64,000 nt of DNA from Bacillus cereus G9842 (GTDB taxonomy: Bacteria > Bacillota > Bacilli > Bacillales > Bacillaceae_G), in assembly GCF_000021305.1 (NCBI RefSeq), contig NC_011772.1, forward strand, positions 2,518,001-2,582,000. The letters run 5' to 3'. This document shows positions 26,623 through 34,055 of the stretch, piece by piece (position 1 is the stretch's first letter; every line of letters starts with the position of its first letter). The notes beneath the pieces were generated by a model. The model worked only from the letters and a program-made list of their open reading frames with translations. It did no database searches and was not told the DNA's origin. The position numbers and the translations under genes were made by a program.

Positions 26623-26856
26623 GTGGAAGTTCAATATGATGCGCAGGGCCGAATGAAGTATCATCCTGATTACGATCCGAATCATAAGAAGCCGTATACA
26701 ACGAAAGAATTAGCCTACATATGTAAGTATTATGGATTCGGAAAGGTGAAGGGAATTGCTTTAGCATTAGGAAGAACGTAATTAACGATAAGGCAGCTAG
26801 TAAATACTCTCCGGAAGAATGGAATGTTTGAAAAATATAAAACTATGGGTGAGTAA
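26623..26856 (+). pseudogene. Phage-type gene with an in-frame TAA
   Basis: GTG at 26623 behind AAAGGAAAG opens 52 codons (MEVQYDAQGRMKYHPDYDPN ... GIALALGRT) to TAA at 26779-26781. The frame continues in the same phase for 24 codons (LTIRQLVNTLRKNGMFEKYK) to TAA at 26854-26856. The two halves read as one basic HTH-like protein of about 77 residues, so a single base change to TAA most likely inactivated it. Helix content (TKELAYICKYYGFGKVKGIA) suggests DNA binding. Confidence 0.6.
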
Positions 26857-26880
26857 TTACAATAAAAATTTCATTTTATA

Positions 26881-26906
26881 GAAATAAAAACCCTAGTTTC
26901 CTAGGG
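26881..26906 (-). terminator. Minus-strand terminator-like hairpin
   Basis: CCCTAG (26891-26896)/CTAGGG (26901-26906); on the minus strand it is followed by TTTTTATTTC. Confidence 0.5.
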
Positions 26907-26995
26907 TAATGGTATAACTGCCAAATATATTTTATTCGTTTATATCGTAACTTAATATTACGTTAAATACATCAGGTAAATGAAACCAATTGTAG

Positions 26996-27028
26996 AAAAT
27001 AAGAGCAGTTAGCAAAAGCTAACTGCTC
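26996..27028 (-). terminator. Terminator of the frameshifted small gene
   Basis: Perfect 11-bp stem GAGCAGTTAGC-AAAA-GCTAACTGCTC (27003-27028); the minus strand continues TTATTTT. Related hairpins recur at 32568 and 32668. Confidence 0.75.
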
Positions 27029-27111
27029 ATCTCCAAGGGGGAACAAGGAGAAAATCTAATGTCATATATAGTATTGACGTAATATTTAGTTTTATTCGTG
27101 AAGAATTACAT

Positions 27112-27266
27112 TTAACTTAATGCATAACCAACGATTAAAGTTAGTGTTAAAAACACTGATAATAACAATGTTAGCAGAACTGTTACTATGCTTCTAAGCA
27201 TTGCTATCCAATTACCTGCTTTAGAGAATCCTTTAATACCAGCAAAAAATTTATATTATGCTTCAT
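27112..27266 (-). pseudogene. Small membrane protein gene with a -1 frameshift at a slippery site
   Basis: ATG at 27266 has an ideal AAAGGAG site. The first frame reads MKHNINFLLVLKDSLKQVIG and stops. Slipping back one base at T-TTT-TTG (within AAATTTTTTG) yields FFAGIKGFSKAGNWIAMLRS, a hydrophobic helix and GYALS before TAA at 27112, about 51 residues. Either a base was lost from the T run or this is a programmed -1 frameshift. Confidence 0.5.
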
Positions 27267-27483
27267 AGGTTGCTCCTTTGTTATCAAAATATTTCTATTA
27301 AATTTTAATGGAAAATATAAGAAAAAGATAGTGGTTATAAATTGGAATGAATCTTTTAACAAAATAATCCTTTTGTTTAAAGAAAAATAAGCTACCAAGT
27401 TACATTTATTAGAAATATTTTCTAAGGTATTCTTAAGAAGATGGGAATAGAAAGAATATCTTCGAGAGGAAAGGGATTAATTT

Positions 27484-27681
27484 ATGTTAGGAAATTGGTT
27501 GGGTAAATTAAAAGAACCTAAATGTATACATAGATATAAACTTATTAATAGTCATGACAATGAAGATTTTAAAACTGGTAAGATGGGGATAGTTAGTTAT
27601 TTCAAATGTGAAAAGTGTGGGAAAGAGAAGGAAATCAGCAAATATACTAATGATGTTAATAGTGACTATTGGGATATTTAA
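27484..27681 (+). CDS. Small zinc-ribbon-like protein (65 aa)
   Basis: A 65-residue basic protein with CIHRYKL near residue 14 and CEKCGKEKE near residue 43, a possible C-H...C-x2-C metal site. GAGAGGAAAGG precedes the ATG. It is in the decayed prophage segment and ends just before a very strong hairpin. No family is recognised; a phage or mobile-element origin is likely by context. Confidence 0.65.
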   Translation: MLGNWLGKLKEPKCIHRYKLINSHDNEDFKTGKMGIVSYFKCEKCGKEKEISKYTNDVNSDYWDI

Positions 27682-27693
27682 AACAACATTCGA

Positions 27694-27781
27694 ATATCGT
27701 CCAGCTAGAAAACTAGAGGACACCAATTCATTAAAGCAGCAATTAAGGCTGCTTTAATGAATTGGTGTCCTTTTTATTTTG
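27694..27781 (+). repeat. Giant hairpin element, copy A
   Basis: After the shared block GTCCAGCTAGAAAACTAGAG comes a perfect 23-bp stem (27718-27740 with 27748-27770, loop AATTAAG) followed by TTTTTATTTT. It can terminate transcription right before the gene at 27799. A degenerate copy with the same flanks lies at 32785-32885. Confidence 0.8.
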
Positions 27782-27798
27782 AAAAGGGAGATGGGGTA

Positions 27799-27960
27799 AT
27801 GGAGGGGTTAAAAAATCAGTTACATGAATGGAAAAAGAAATCCAAGCAAGAAAAGAAGAAAAAACCAAAAGAGAAATTAAGTACTCGTGAAATTGAGGAT
27901 TTAATGGGGATGCATAGACCTTGTTATGAACGAAGACGTGGAGCAATAAGACAAAAATAA
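27799..27960 (+). CDS. Lys-rich prophage-type protein (53 aa)
   Basis: A very basic 53-residue protein: a helical Lys/Glu block (HEWKKKSKQEKKKKPKEK) followed by LSTREIEDLMGMHRPCYERR. A longer frame from 27757 begins inside the terminator stem and is rejected; ATG at 27799 follows GGGAGATGGGG. It directly follows the giant hairpin, which may attenuate it. It precedes an ArpU fragment, consistent with a phage module. No function known. Confidence 0.7.
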   Translation: MEGLKNQLHEWKKKSKQEKKKKPKEKLSTREIEDLMGMHRPCYERRRGAIRQK

Positions 27961-27987
27961 TCTAAAAATAAAAAGGAGCGGTCTTAT

Positions 27988-28095
27988 ATGACTAAACAAT
28001 TATCTTTCTTACCAAAAATTGATAGAACAGCGAAACAAGAGGAATTAGAAGGCGTGTTGGAAAGTGTACGTATACATAGGAAATGTGAAAATTAG
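27988..28095 (+). pseudogene. N-terminal fragment of an ArpU-family phage regulator
   Basis: ATG behind AAAAAGGAGCGG opens MTKQLSFLPKIDRTAKQEEL and EGVLESVRIHR, the start of ArpU-type late-gene regulators, then leaves the family and stops after 35 residues. The rest (about 100 residues normally) is gone, replaced by the gene that begins in another frame near 28064. Confidence 0.7.
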
Positions 28096-28423
28096 AAACA
28101 GATTCTTTCTTCTAGTAAAAATTGAAGTGGAAGTTGGAAATGTAGCCATAGAGGAATTTGTTTTTATTCGAATATCTGAGCAAGAAGCTAGAACATTGTT
28201 AGTAGGGGGTATTCAACGTTGTACTATTTCTAATTGTATTCCTAGGTCTCATGATGATTTAGAAGTAGAATTCATTTGTGTTTTAATCGTGGGTGGGGAA
28301 GCATTTGCGGTTTTTGATGTAGAAGACGATGTTGATGAAGCTGTACTTGTTCCAATTTCATTAAGAGAAGCCGAGCGTTTAATCTGTAGAGGAGCAAGAC
28401 GATGTACAGTTATTAATAGATAA
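28064..28423 (+). CDS. Hypothetical protein with two copies of a beta domain, possibly 5'-truncated
   Basis: A 119-residue acidic protein with an internal duplication: FIRISEQEARTLLVGGIQRCTI (about 33-55) and LVPISLREAERLICRGARRCTV (about 94-116), each preceded by beta-rich stretches. The only start is GTG at 28064 inside the ArpU fragment without a clear ribosome site, so the real 5' end was probably lost in the recombination that truncated arpU. The 3' end abuts an IS231-like remnant. I do not recognise the family; repeated short domains of this kind are seen in spore proteins, but that is a guess. Confidence 0.5.
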   Translation: MYVYIGNVKIRNRFFLLVKIEVEVGNVAIEEFVFIRISEQEARTLLVGGIQRCTISNCIPRSHDDLEVEFICVLIVGGEAFAVFDVEDDVDEAVLVPISLREAERLICRGARRCTVINR

Positions 28424-28432
28424 GAGTAAGCC

Positions 28433-29059
28433 TTTTTATGTTGTATATGTTGAAGATCTTTTAAATGAAAATACCCTAAATCACGGATACATAAATCATT
28501 TGGTGCTACAGTTGGAATACACAGAGAACCATAGGTTCGATTATGTTGTTTCCCTGGACCTGTATGGATATATAGGAATTGTCCGCTTAATAGGTCATAT
28601 TCAAGTTGAATTTTCATCCCAGCAGTATGGCTACATCCTCCAGCCCAGGATAAATGGTTGAAAATATATCTGGAAGCTGAAATGCAGTGGAATCTAAAAT
28701 GCGAATACGCTTGAAAACAGAGGTGTATGGAGAAGAAAGTGGTATAGATGAAGTTAATTTGTTATTTAGAAGGTTAGTCAATATATGTTGCAAAAACTGA
28801 ACGGCTGATTTATTAAACCTTTGATTCAGTCCTTCCTGACTGATGAGTACTTCTGTGGATGATTCTAAACAGCTAGATAACTGAGCTAAAGAGGTTGTAG
28901 CGATATTTTGACTCATCCATATACATAAAGCGACTAAATCTTACTGGTTCGTTGCACGAAACCAACATCTCTAGCAAGATCCCGTAAGGTATTTGGAGAT
29001 AAAAAACTTTGAATCTCTTGAGCAAATAGTTGTAATTCATCAGATACAGAAATAGACAT
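28433..29059 (-). pseudogene. Degraded IS231-like (IS4 family) transposase
   Basis: Three pieces on the minus strand match IS231-type transposase order: MSISVSDELQLFAQEIQSF and VGFVQRTSKI then stop (29059 down), then LISQEGLNQRFNKSAVQFLQ and FKRIRILDSTAFQLPD (28916-28614), then IKIQLEYDLLSGQFLY and LCIRDLGYFHLKDL (28620-28440). Stops, frameshifts and deletions break it and the catalytic C-terminal part is missing. Confidence 0.85.
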
Positions 29060-29199
29060 ACAAAAACGCCATCCTTTCCTATGATTCTACAAAAAGAATA
29101 GCGTATTTTTTCATTTTAGGGGAGATTTTGTTGAATTAGCTTGATAGCGATTAGTGGTACCCCTTATAGGATAATAGAAGTTTTGCATTTTCAATTTTT
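29060..29199. other. IS-end-like sequence
   Basis: Between the transposase remnant and the DUF1203 gene. TTGAATTAGCTTGAT followed by GTGGTACCCC near 29131-29163 resembles, in opposite orientation, the minus strand around 32085-32120 (TTAGCTTGAT...GGGATCCC). Both may be IS leader or end remnants. Confidence 0.35.
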
Positions 29200-29673
29200 T
29201 TACACTCTATTAACAAGGCAGTTATAGCATCCTGGTTTAGCGTTAAGAATATGAATATATTCTACTTCTTTATTATCAAAAATTTCATCTATATTTTCTC
29301 TTAAATTTACACCTTCTGTAACCCTTGCTTCTACAATCATTGAGTCAGCATTGTAGCCGTGTACAGATAGATACCTATGATGTAACATATGCGGAATTTC
29401 ATTTACATCTAGCTTAGCAGTAGTTGCTCCCTTTCGTATAAATATAGGACCACTTGCTTTATAAGGCGAATTAACACTATGATATTGGTAATTCAGTAAA
29501 ATTACCTCTTCTCCTACCTCTGCATCCTTCAAACTTACCCTGCAAGGATATCCAGGATTTTTATTTGCTATTATTTTGACTGCCCCGATATTTTTTAATA
29601 CTTCTTCATTCATTAGAAATAGGTTATTAAACTCCTTCTCTTGTAACGCAACGATTTGAAAGTTATTTCTCAT
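29200..29673 (-). CDS. DUF1203 protein
   Basis: A 157-residue protein with the DUF1203 pattern: NPGYPCRVSLKDAEVGEEV early, LLNYQYHSVNSPYKASGPIF in the middle and a C-terminal AKPGCYNCLV. The function of the family is not known to me. AAGGAGGGG stands before the ATG. It lies between an IS remnant and the adaA/permease pair and is transcribed in the same direction as them. Confidence 0.88.
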   Translation of the reverse strand: MRNNFQIVALQEKEFNNLFLMNEEVLKNIGAVKIIANKNPGYPCRVSLKDAEVGEEVILLNYQYHSVNSPYKASGPIFIRKGATTAKLDVNEIPHMLHHRYLSVHGYNADSMIVEARVTEGVNLRENIDEIFDNKEVEYIHILNAKPGCYNCLVNRV

Positions 29674-29747
29674 ATTCTACCCCTCCTTAATTAGTTGTTA
29701 TAAAGCAATTCACTAATGATGCTACCACTAAAGTTCATAAAACTTGT

Positions 29748-29774
29748 TCAATAATGCTGCCCGTTTGTTGAGGA
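29748..29774 (-). repeat. Inverted partner of the 31918 repeat
   Basis: Minus strand reads CAACAAACGGGCAGCATTAT then TGAACAAG, similar to TCAACAATCGGGCCAGATTG then TTGAAGAAAG at 31921-31950. The two lie inverted around adaA and the permease gene. Confidence 0.45.
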
Positions 29775-29937
29775 TTGAATTAAAAAGCCTACAATTCTAT
29801 AACAGAGAAAAAATTGCTTATTATTGTTCAATACAAAGTTGTTTACTTTTAATCAATCAGTAATGATTTATCGAAAAATACGATGAGTACAAAGCACTCT
29901 TGTTAATTCATGCTATCTTTTGTTAAAGAACGTGAAT

Positions 29938-30534
29938 TCAGTCAAGTTCTTGGTTTACGGTATTTCCACTATGGAAAGCCCGGAATTGACTCGGTGAAAA
30001 TCCTGTATTTCTTTTAAATGCATTATAAAAGCTAGATACACTTTGATAGCCTGTTTGATAACCAATCTCTGTACTATTAAAGACCGTTGTCAAGAGCAGT
30101 TCCTTTGCTTTCTTAACTCTGATCCTTTCTAGATATATTCGAGGAGTATACCCTGTTCTTTCTTTGAAACTCCGATTTAAATGAAAACGACTAACTCCTA
30201 CCCTTGATGCAATTTCATTTAAAGACATGTTTTGAACATAATTATTTTTTATCAATCGCATAGTATCTTCTAAAACGCATTCGAACGGGTCGTATATTTT
30301 TATATTTAGATCTGATCGGCATCTTTTGCATGGGCGATAGCCTGCCCTTTGAGCTTCTTGCGCATTTGAAAAAAAGGATACATTTTCATAATTAGGAACC
30401 TTAGACTTGCAAGAAGGCCGGCAGAAAATTCCAGTTGTCTTGACTGCGTAAAAGAATATCCCGTCATACGCTGAATCACATGATACTGTTGCTTTCCACA
30501 TGGTATCTCTAGAAAGGTTATTTTGATCTTTCAT
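29938..30534 (-). CDS. adaA: AdaA, methylphosphotriester-DNA repair methyltransferase/activator
   Basis: A 198-residue Ada N-terminal domain plus AraC-type HTH. The four zinc/acceptor cysteines are Cys38 and Cys42 (FCRPSC) and Cys69 and Cys72 (CKRC), the same numbering as in E. coli Ada; residues about 95-190 form the AraC helix-turn-helix (SLNEIASRVGVSRFHLNRSF). It repairs methyl phosphotriesters by taking the methyl onto Cys and then activates the adaptive response. Its start overlaps the end of the upstream permease gene, an unusual partner; no alkyl-guanine methyltransferase gene is beside it. Confidence 0.93.
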   Translation of the reverse strand: MKDQNNLSRDTMWKATVSCDSAYDGIFFYAVKTTGIFCRPSCKSKVPNYENVSFFSNAQEAQRAGYRPCKRCRSDLNIKIYDPFECVLEDTMRLIKNNYVQNMSLNEIASRVGVSRFHLNRSFKERTGYTPRIYLERIRVKKAKELLLTTVFNSTEIGYQTGYQSVSSFYNAFKRNTGFSPSQFRAFHSGNTVNQELD

Positions 30535-31804
30535 TAGATTTTAATCCTCCCTTGTAGGCGAAAATCTTATTACTTAAAATCATATAAATCACATATATAG
30601 CCACGACAATTAACGGAACAAATATATACAATTGAAAAAATGGAATCACCAGCAAACATAAAATGAAAGAGATTAACGATGCCCACCATGCCAGTGTGTT
30701 CTTCCTAAATAATTTAACGCCTGCCGCCATTGAAAGAACATAAACTAGAATCCCAAGAGAAGTCGGTATAAACAAAATATCATCAAACGTTAGTGACAAA
30801 GCTTTTGTCACTAACACACCTGCTACCGAAAAACAGATAACAAACAATACCATCTGTCTTGGAATTTGAGTAGTTGCATGCAGCCTTGAGAAAAATTTTG
30901 GGAAAGCACCATCTCTGCTTAATGAATATCCTAATTGCGTTAGGCTGGCTACAAAAGCATTCGCTGTCCCTGTACAAATAATTAAAGCTAAAACAGCTGT
31001 AACGACTTTGGCACCTCCGCCTACTGTACCTCCCATTATAACACCGATAGGAGACAGGTTGCTTTCTTGACTGCCATACGTGGCCGTTCCAATAGTGACA
31101 AGACTTAGCGCTAAAAATAATAATCCAATGACAACTGCACTAATAACTGCTCCTTTGACAATATCTTTTTCTGGCCTTTTAAAGTGCTCAGCCAGATTAC
31201 AAATCGCCTCCCAACCGAAAAATGCCCAAAAGATAACCGTTATAGCGTTCCCGACAGAAAACCATCCATTTGGAACAAAGGGAGTAAAATTCCCCCATTG
31301 TATTCTTGGAAATGCCACAAATACAGCTGACGCTAAAAGAATCAGTAATAAGGAACTTAAAATCACTGCAACTTTACCACTAACATTTACGCCGTAATAA
31401 TTGGAAACACCTGCAATTACCAAAATAAAGACGGCAATTATAATTGTTTCAAAATGCGAAAATCCAAATGCCTGACTGACGTAAAAAGCACCAGTTAAAG
31501 ATACAATCGTTTGACCAACTGCTGCTGTTACAAAGTAAAACCACCCAACGATATTGCCAAGATGATATCCAAAAGAATTTCTAACAAAGGTTGCTGCTCC
31601 ACCAGAATCAGGATATATCCGTGCCAAACTAGCAAAGGAATAAGCAAGCGGAAAACTAATTATAATAACGATAAACCAGGATACAATAGATGCAGGGCCC
31701 GCTATTGAGGCCGTTACCCCCGATAAAAAAAGGACACCTGATCCTAGAATAGCTGAAATGTATAACGCAATTCCTTGAAATAATCCAATGGCTTTATTGT
31801 TCAT
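30518..31804 (-). CDS. APC-family amino acid permease/exporter (YjeH-like)
   Basis: A 428-residue, 12-helix APC-superfamily transporter. The N-terminus GIALYISAILGSGVLFLSGV contains the substrate-binding GSG of helix 1, and FWAFFGWEAICNLAEHFKRPEKDI lies in the helix 6 region. It looks closest to YjeH-type exporters of neutral amino acids. AAGGGGGGAGA precedes the ATG. Its 3' end overlaps adaA by 17 bases, so both are one transcription unit. Confidence 0.9.
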   Translation of the reverse strand: MNNKAIGLFQGIALYISAILGSGVLFLSGVTASIAGPASIVSWFIVIIISFPLAYSFASLARIYPDSGGAATFVRNSFGYHLGNIVGWFYFVTAAVGQTIVSLTGAFYVSQAFGFSHFETIIIAVFILVIAGVSNYYGVNVSGKVAVILSSLLLILLASAVFVAFPRIQWGNFTPFVPNGWFSVGNAITVIFWAFFGWEAICNLAEHFKRPEKDIVKGAVISAVVIGLLFLALSLVTIGTATYGSQESNLSPIGVIMGGTVGGGAKVVTAVLALIICTGTANAFVASLTQLGYSLSRDGAFPKFFSRLHATTQIPRQMVLFVICFSVAGVLVTKALSLTFDDILFIPTSLGILVYVLSMAAGVKLFRKNTLAWWASLISFILCLLVIPFFQLYIFVPLIVVAIYVIYMILSNKIFAYKGGLKSNERSK

Positions 31805-32270
31805 GATCTCCCCCCTTTTATAGGATTTAGTGTACTAGTAAAAAGGGGGGGATTCTTCTTGTTTTTTGCGGTTTAATTCGTTTAATAAAACAATCAAAAG
31901 CATTTTTATTATATTTCTTCTTCAACAATCGGGCCAGATTGTTGAAGAAAGTAGCCTGTTCCAATAAAGAACTTTATTATTCAGTAAACAACTTGTCATG
32001 AAACCATAAAACGAACCGAAATTTTTCTTAAGGGTAGAAAATTCGGCTCGCTTTATGTTGGGATTTGCTTAGCTTATATTTTCGTTAAAATGTGGGCGGG
32101 ATCCCATGCCCATCAAGCTAACATTTTGAGACATCTCCATTACGAGAAATCTTCAAGAAAACAGACTTTGAAGTAAGGATACTATATACACGTATAGTAC
32201 TCGCTAATTGGTGCTTTGGCTTTATGGATGCTTATAGTAATCTATATAAAATAATCTTTTTTTATAAATA
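31805..32270. other. Gap upstream of the permease: hairpins and repeat remnants
   Basis: Contains the perfect 13-bp hairpin TTCTTCAACAATC (31918-31930)/GATTGTTGAAGAA (31937-31949) without T-run; an imperfect dyad around GAACCGAAATTTT (32014) and AAAATTCGGCTC (32038-32049); and the palindromic GGGCGGGATCCCATGCCC (32093-32110). No ORF with a ribosome site. Promoter of the minus-strand permease operon must lie near 31810-31880. Confidence 0.5.
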
Positions 32271-32301
32271 AAAGGGCCTGATGTGAGAGAAAAGGCCTTT
32301 T
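32271..32301 (+). terminator. Terminator-like hairpin in gene-free region
   Basis: AAAGGGCCT/AGGCCTTTT with an 11-base loop; not near any intact gene. Confidence 0.5.
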
Positions 32302-32560
32302 CAAAAATTGCATATGAGGAAAATCAATGTCAATAGTTTAATACCAATAAATAAGAATTAATTCCAGGTATTAAGTATTGAGAAATAAAAAATATTTAAC
32401 GCAACAAATTGGTTAACTTTATGAGCTAACCAATTGTTACACAAAAGAAAATTAGGCCCTCTAAGTAATAGATGTGTAACTTAAAGTTACAGTTATAGTG
32501 TAAGCGAGATTGAAAATGTTATACGAAAGTAATTCTGTTAAAAAGTTTCATTTTGTCATA
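32302..32560. other. Gene-free stretch
   Basis: Nothing coding seen. AATTGGTTA (32407-32415)/TAACCAATT (32427-32435) is a perfect 9-bp dyad without T-run. Confidence 0.4.
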
Positions 32561-32760
32561 AATAAAAGAGCAGTTAGCCCAGCCTAACTGCTCGATACAG
32601 AGGTAATAATCTAGCTACATAGATATTATATGCTGAGTTATTGATTTTATTTGTGTAAAAAACAAAAGAGCAGCTAACAAAACCTAGCCGCTCTAAACAG
32701 TGATGTGTCTCTAGATGTAGTTGTAGTATAAACAGAATGCTGAGTTTTATTCATGGGGAG
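32561..32760 (-). repeat. Tandem pair of hairpin-bearing repeats
   Basis: Two units start with AAAAGAGCAG at 32564 and 32664. The first hairpin is GAGCAGTTAG (32568-32577)/CTAACTGCTC (32584-32593); the second is GAGCAGCTA (32668-32676)/TAGCCGCTC (32685-32693) with one mismatch. Further right both share CTAGCTACAT/CTCTAGATGTAG and ATGCTGAGTT. The minus strand after each hairpin is T-rich. The first matches the terminator at 27003. Confidence 0.6.
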
Positions 32761-32784
32761 ATAGAAATGAGCTTGAAAATAGAA

Positions 32785-32885
32785 TATAGTCCGGCTAGAA
32801 AACTAGAGGACACCAATTTTTAGAGCCGCGATAAAATTGTTTTAAGAAAGGGTGTTCTCTTTATTTTGAAAGGGGATTCGGGAAA
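32785..32885 (+). repeat. Giant hairpin element, copy B (degenerate)
   Basis: Shares GAATATAGTCCGGCTAGAAA and ACTAGAGGACACCAATT with 27690-27725 and the end GTGTTCTCTTTATTTTGAAA with 27764-27785. The inner stem has decayed, and the following reading frame (ATGAAGGTATTAGAATAG) is broken. Confidence 0.7.
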
Positions 32886-33046
32886 TGAAGGTATTAGAAT
32901 AGAAATGTTTAAAAAACGCATAGATTGATAAAAAGTAAAGGGCGAATTCCTTATGAGAATAAGGAATATTATCATTTTTGTTACCATTTTCTTCTATCCT
33001 TATATATAATTGATTTGTATTTTATATATAAATTAGGAGGGAATTT

Positions 33047-33517
33047 ATGACTACAAATAAGGACTACATTCGTTATATCCGGGGAAAAGTAGGGCATGAT
33101 TTAATATTTCTTAATTTTGCTGGAGGTATTGTTTATAACGAACGAAATGAAATTCTTTTACAAAAACGGGGAGATAGAAATGAGTGGGGTCTACCAGGTG
33201 GTGCTATGGAACTTGGAGAATCTCTTGAAGAAACCGCTAAACGAGAAATATTTGAGGAGACAGGATTAAATGTTGAGGTTGAACATCTTATAGGTGTCTA
33301 CTCTAAATATTCTGGTGAGTTTCCGAACGGAGATAAAGCTCAGACTATCACTCATTGTTTTCAATGTAAGCCAATTGGTGGAGAACTTACTGTAGATGGT
33401 ATTGAGACTTTGGATTTAAAATACTTCCCAATAGACCAAATACCAAAATTATTCACAAAACTACACGAAGATGCCTTAGAAGATTGGCTTTCCAAAAGAA
33501 AAGGTGTATTTAGATAA
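33047..33517 (+). CDS. NUDIX hydrolase
   Basis: A 156-residue NUDIX pyrophosphatase. The NUDIX box starts GGAMELGESLEETAKREIFE and ends ETGL, with the metal-binding REIFEE core. Preceded by GGIVYNERNEILLQKRGDRN, the usual beta-strand entry. Substrate is a nucleoside diphosphate linked to another group, not predictable. TTAGGAGGG precedes the ATG. Stand-alone gene among degraded sequence. Confidence 0.93.
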   Translation: MTTNKDYIRYIRGKVGHDLIFLNFAGGIVYNERNEILLQKRGDRNEWGLPGGAMELGESLEETAKREIFEETGLNVEVEHLIGVYSKYSGEFPNGDKAQTITHCFQCKPIGGELTVDGIETLDLKYFPIDQIPKLFTKLHEDALEDWLSKRKGVFR

Positions 33518-33953
33518 AACACTTTCAAATTAATTATCCATAATCTTTAACTAACGGGCGCTTTAATTGAGTAAGAAAATAAAAACTTTTAACTTCCGCT
33601 AAAGATAATTATGTTAATGATTTAGTGATGGCAGTCCTGTTAAGGACAAGAAGAGGAACGTATAAAAATAGAGTTGTAGAAATAGAAAGAGTGGATTCCA
33701 TGTGAGAGAATAGGGATCCACTTTTTTTCTTACAACTGATAAAGAGACACTATATCTGACTTACATAAATATCCTAGTTGTTCAAATTTGTCCTTGCTAA
33801 TGGTACCATTAGAGTCATGGAGGGATATTATGTTTACTTTTAGATAATGCTTTAAGTTAAGTCTTTACAATTAAGCCCATTAAACGAAAGCCTTTAAATA
33901 TAGAGCGTACAACTTTCATGAAGATGCGCCCTAAAAGAAATATTAAGTATGTA
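33518..33953. other. Gap with terminator, palindrome and gene remnants
   Basis: A terminator GTGGATTCC/GGGATCCAC with seven T lies at 33691-33728. A perfect 14-bp palindrome TAATGGTACCATTA is at 33798-33811, 17 bases before a GGAGGG site and a 5-codon ORF (ATG at 33830), which looks like a cut-off gene start with an operator. Nothing intact is seen. Confidence 0.45.
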
Positions 33954-34055
33954 TTATTTCTTTTCTTTAACTTCGTATTTAGCTTCAATAAAATTTAATA
34001 ATTTACCTTTTTGATCATCATTTTCTTATATTTCCTTATCGTGTTGTATAATTGA
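33954..34055 (-). pseudogene. Detached C-terminal remnant of the lipoprotein gene
   Basis: After the lipoprotein stop (TAA) the same frame continues SIIQHDKEI, TAA, then ENDDQKGKLLNFIEAKYEVK and EKK before a final TAA at 33954. The protein-like composition suggests the ancestral protein was about 33 residues longer and was shortened by nonsense changes. Confidence 0.5.

Noticed and set aside
27757..27798. Start of the Lys-rich protein at 27757
   Set aside because: It lies in the 3' arm of the giant hairpin; a ribosome site supports ATG 27799.
28249..28617. 122-codon minus-strand ORF as one gene
   Set aside because: Its first half is the IS231-like transposase remnant and its second half is the antisense of the 28064-28423 gene.
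31918..31949. Perfect hairpin as a terminator
   Set aside because: Neither strand has a T-run after the stem; it belongs to a repeat.
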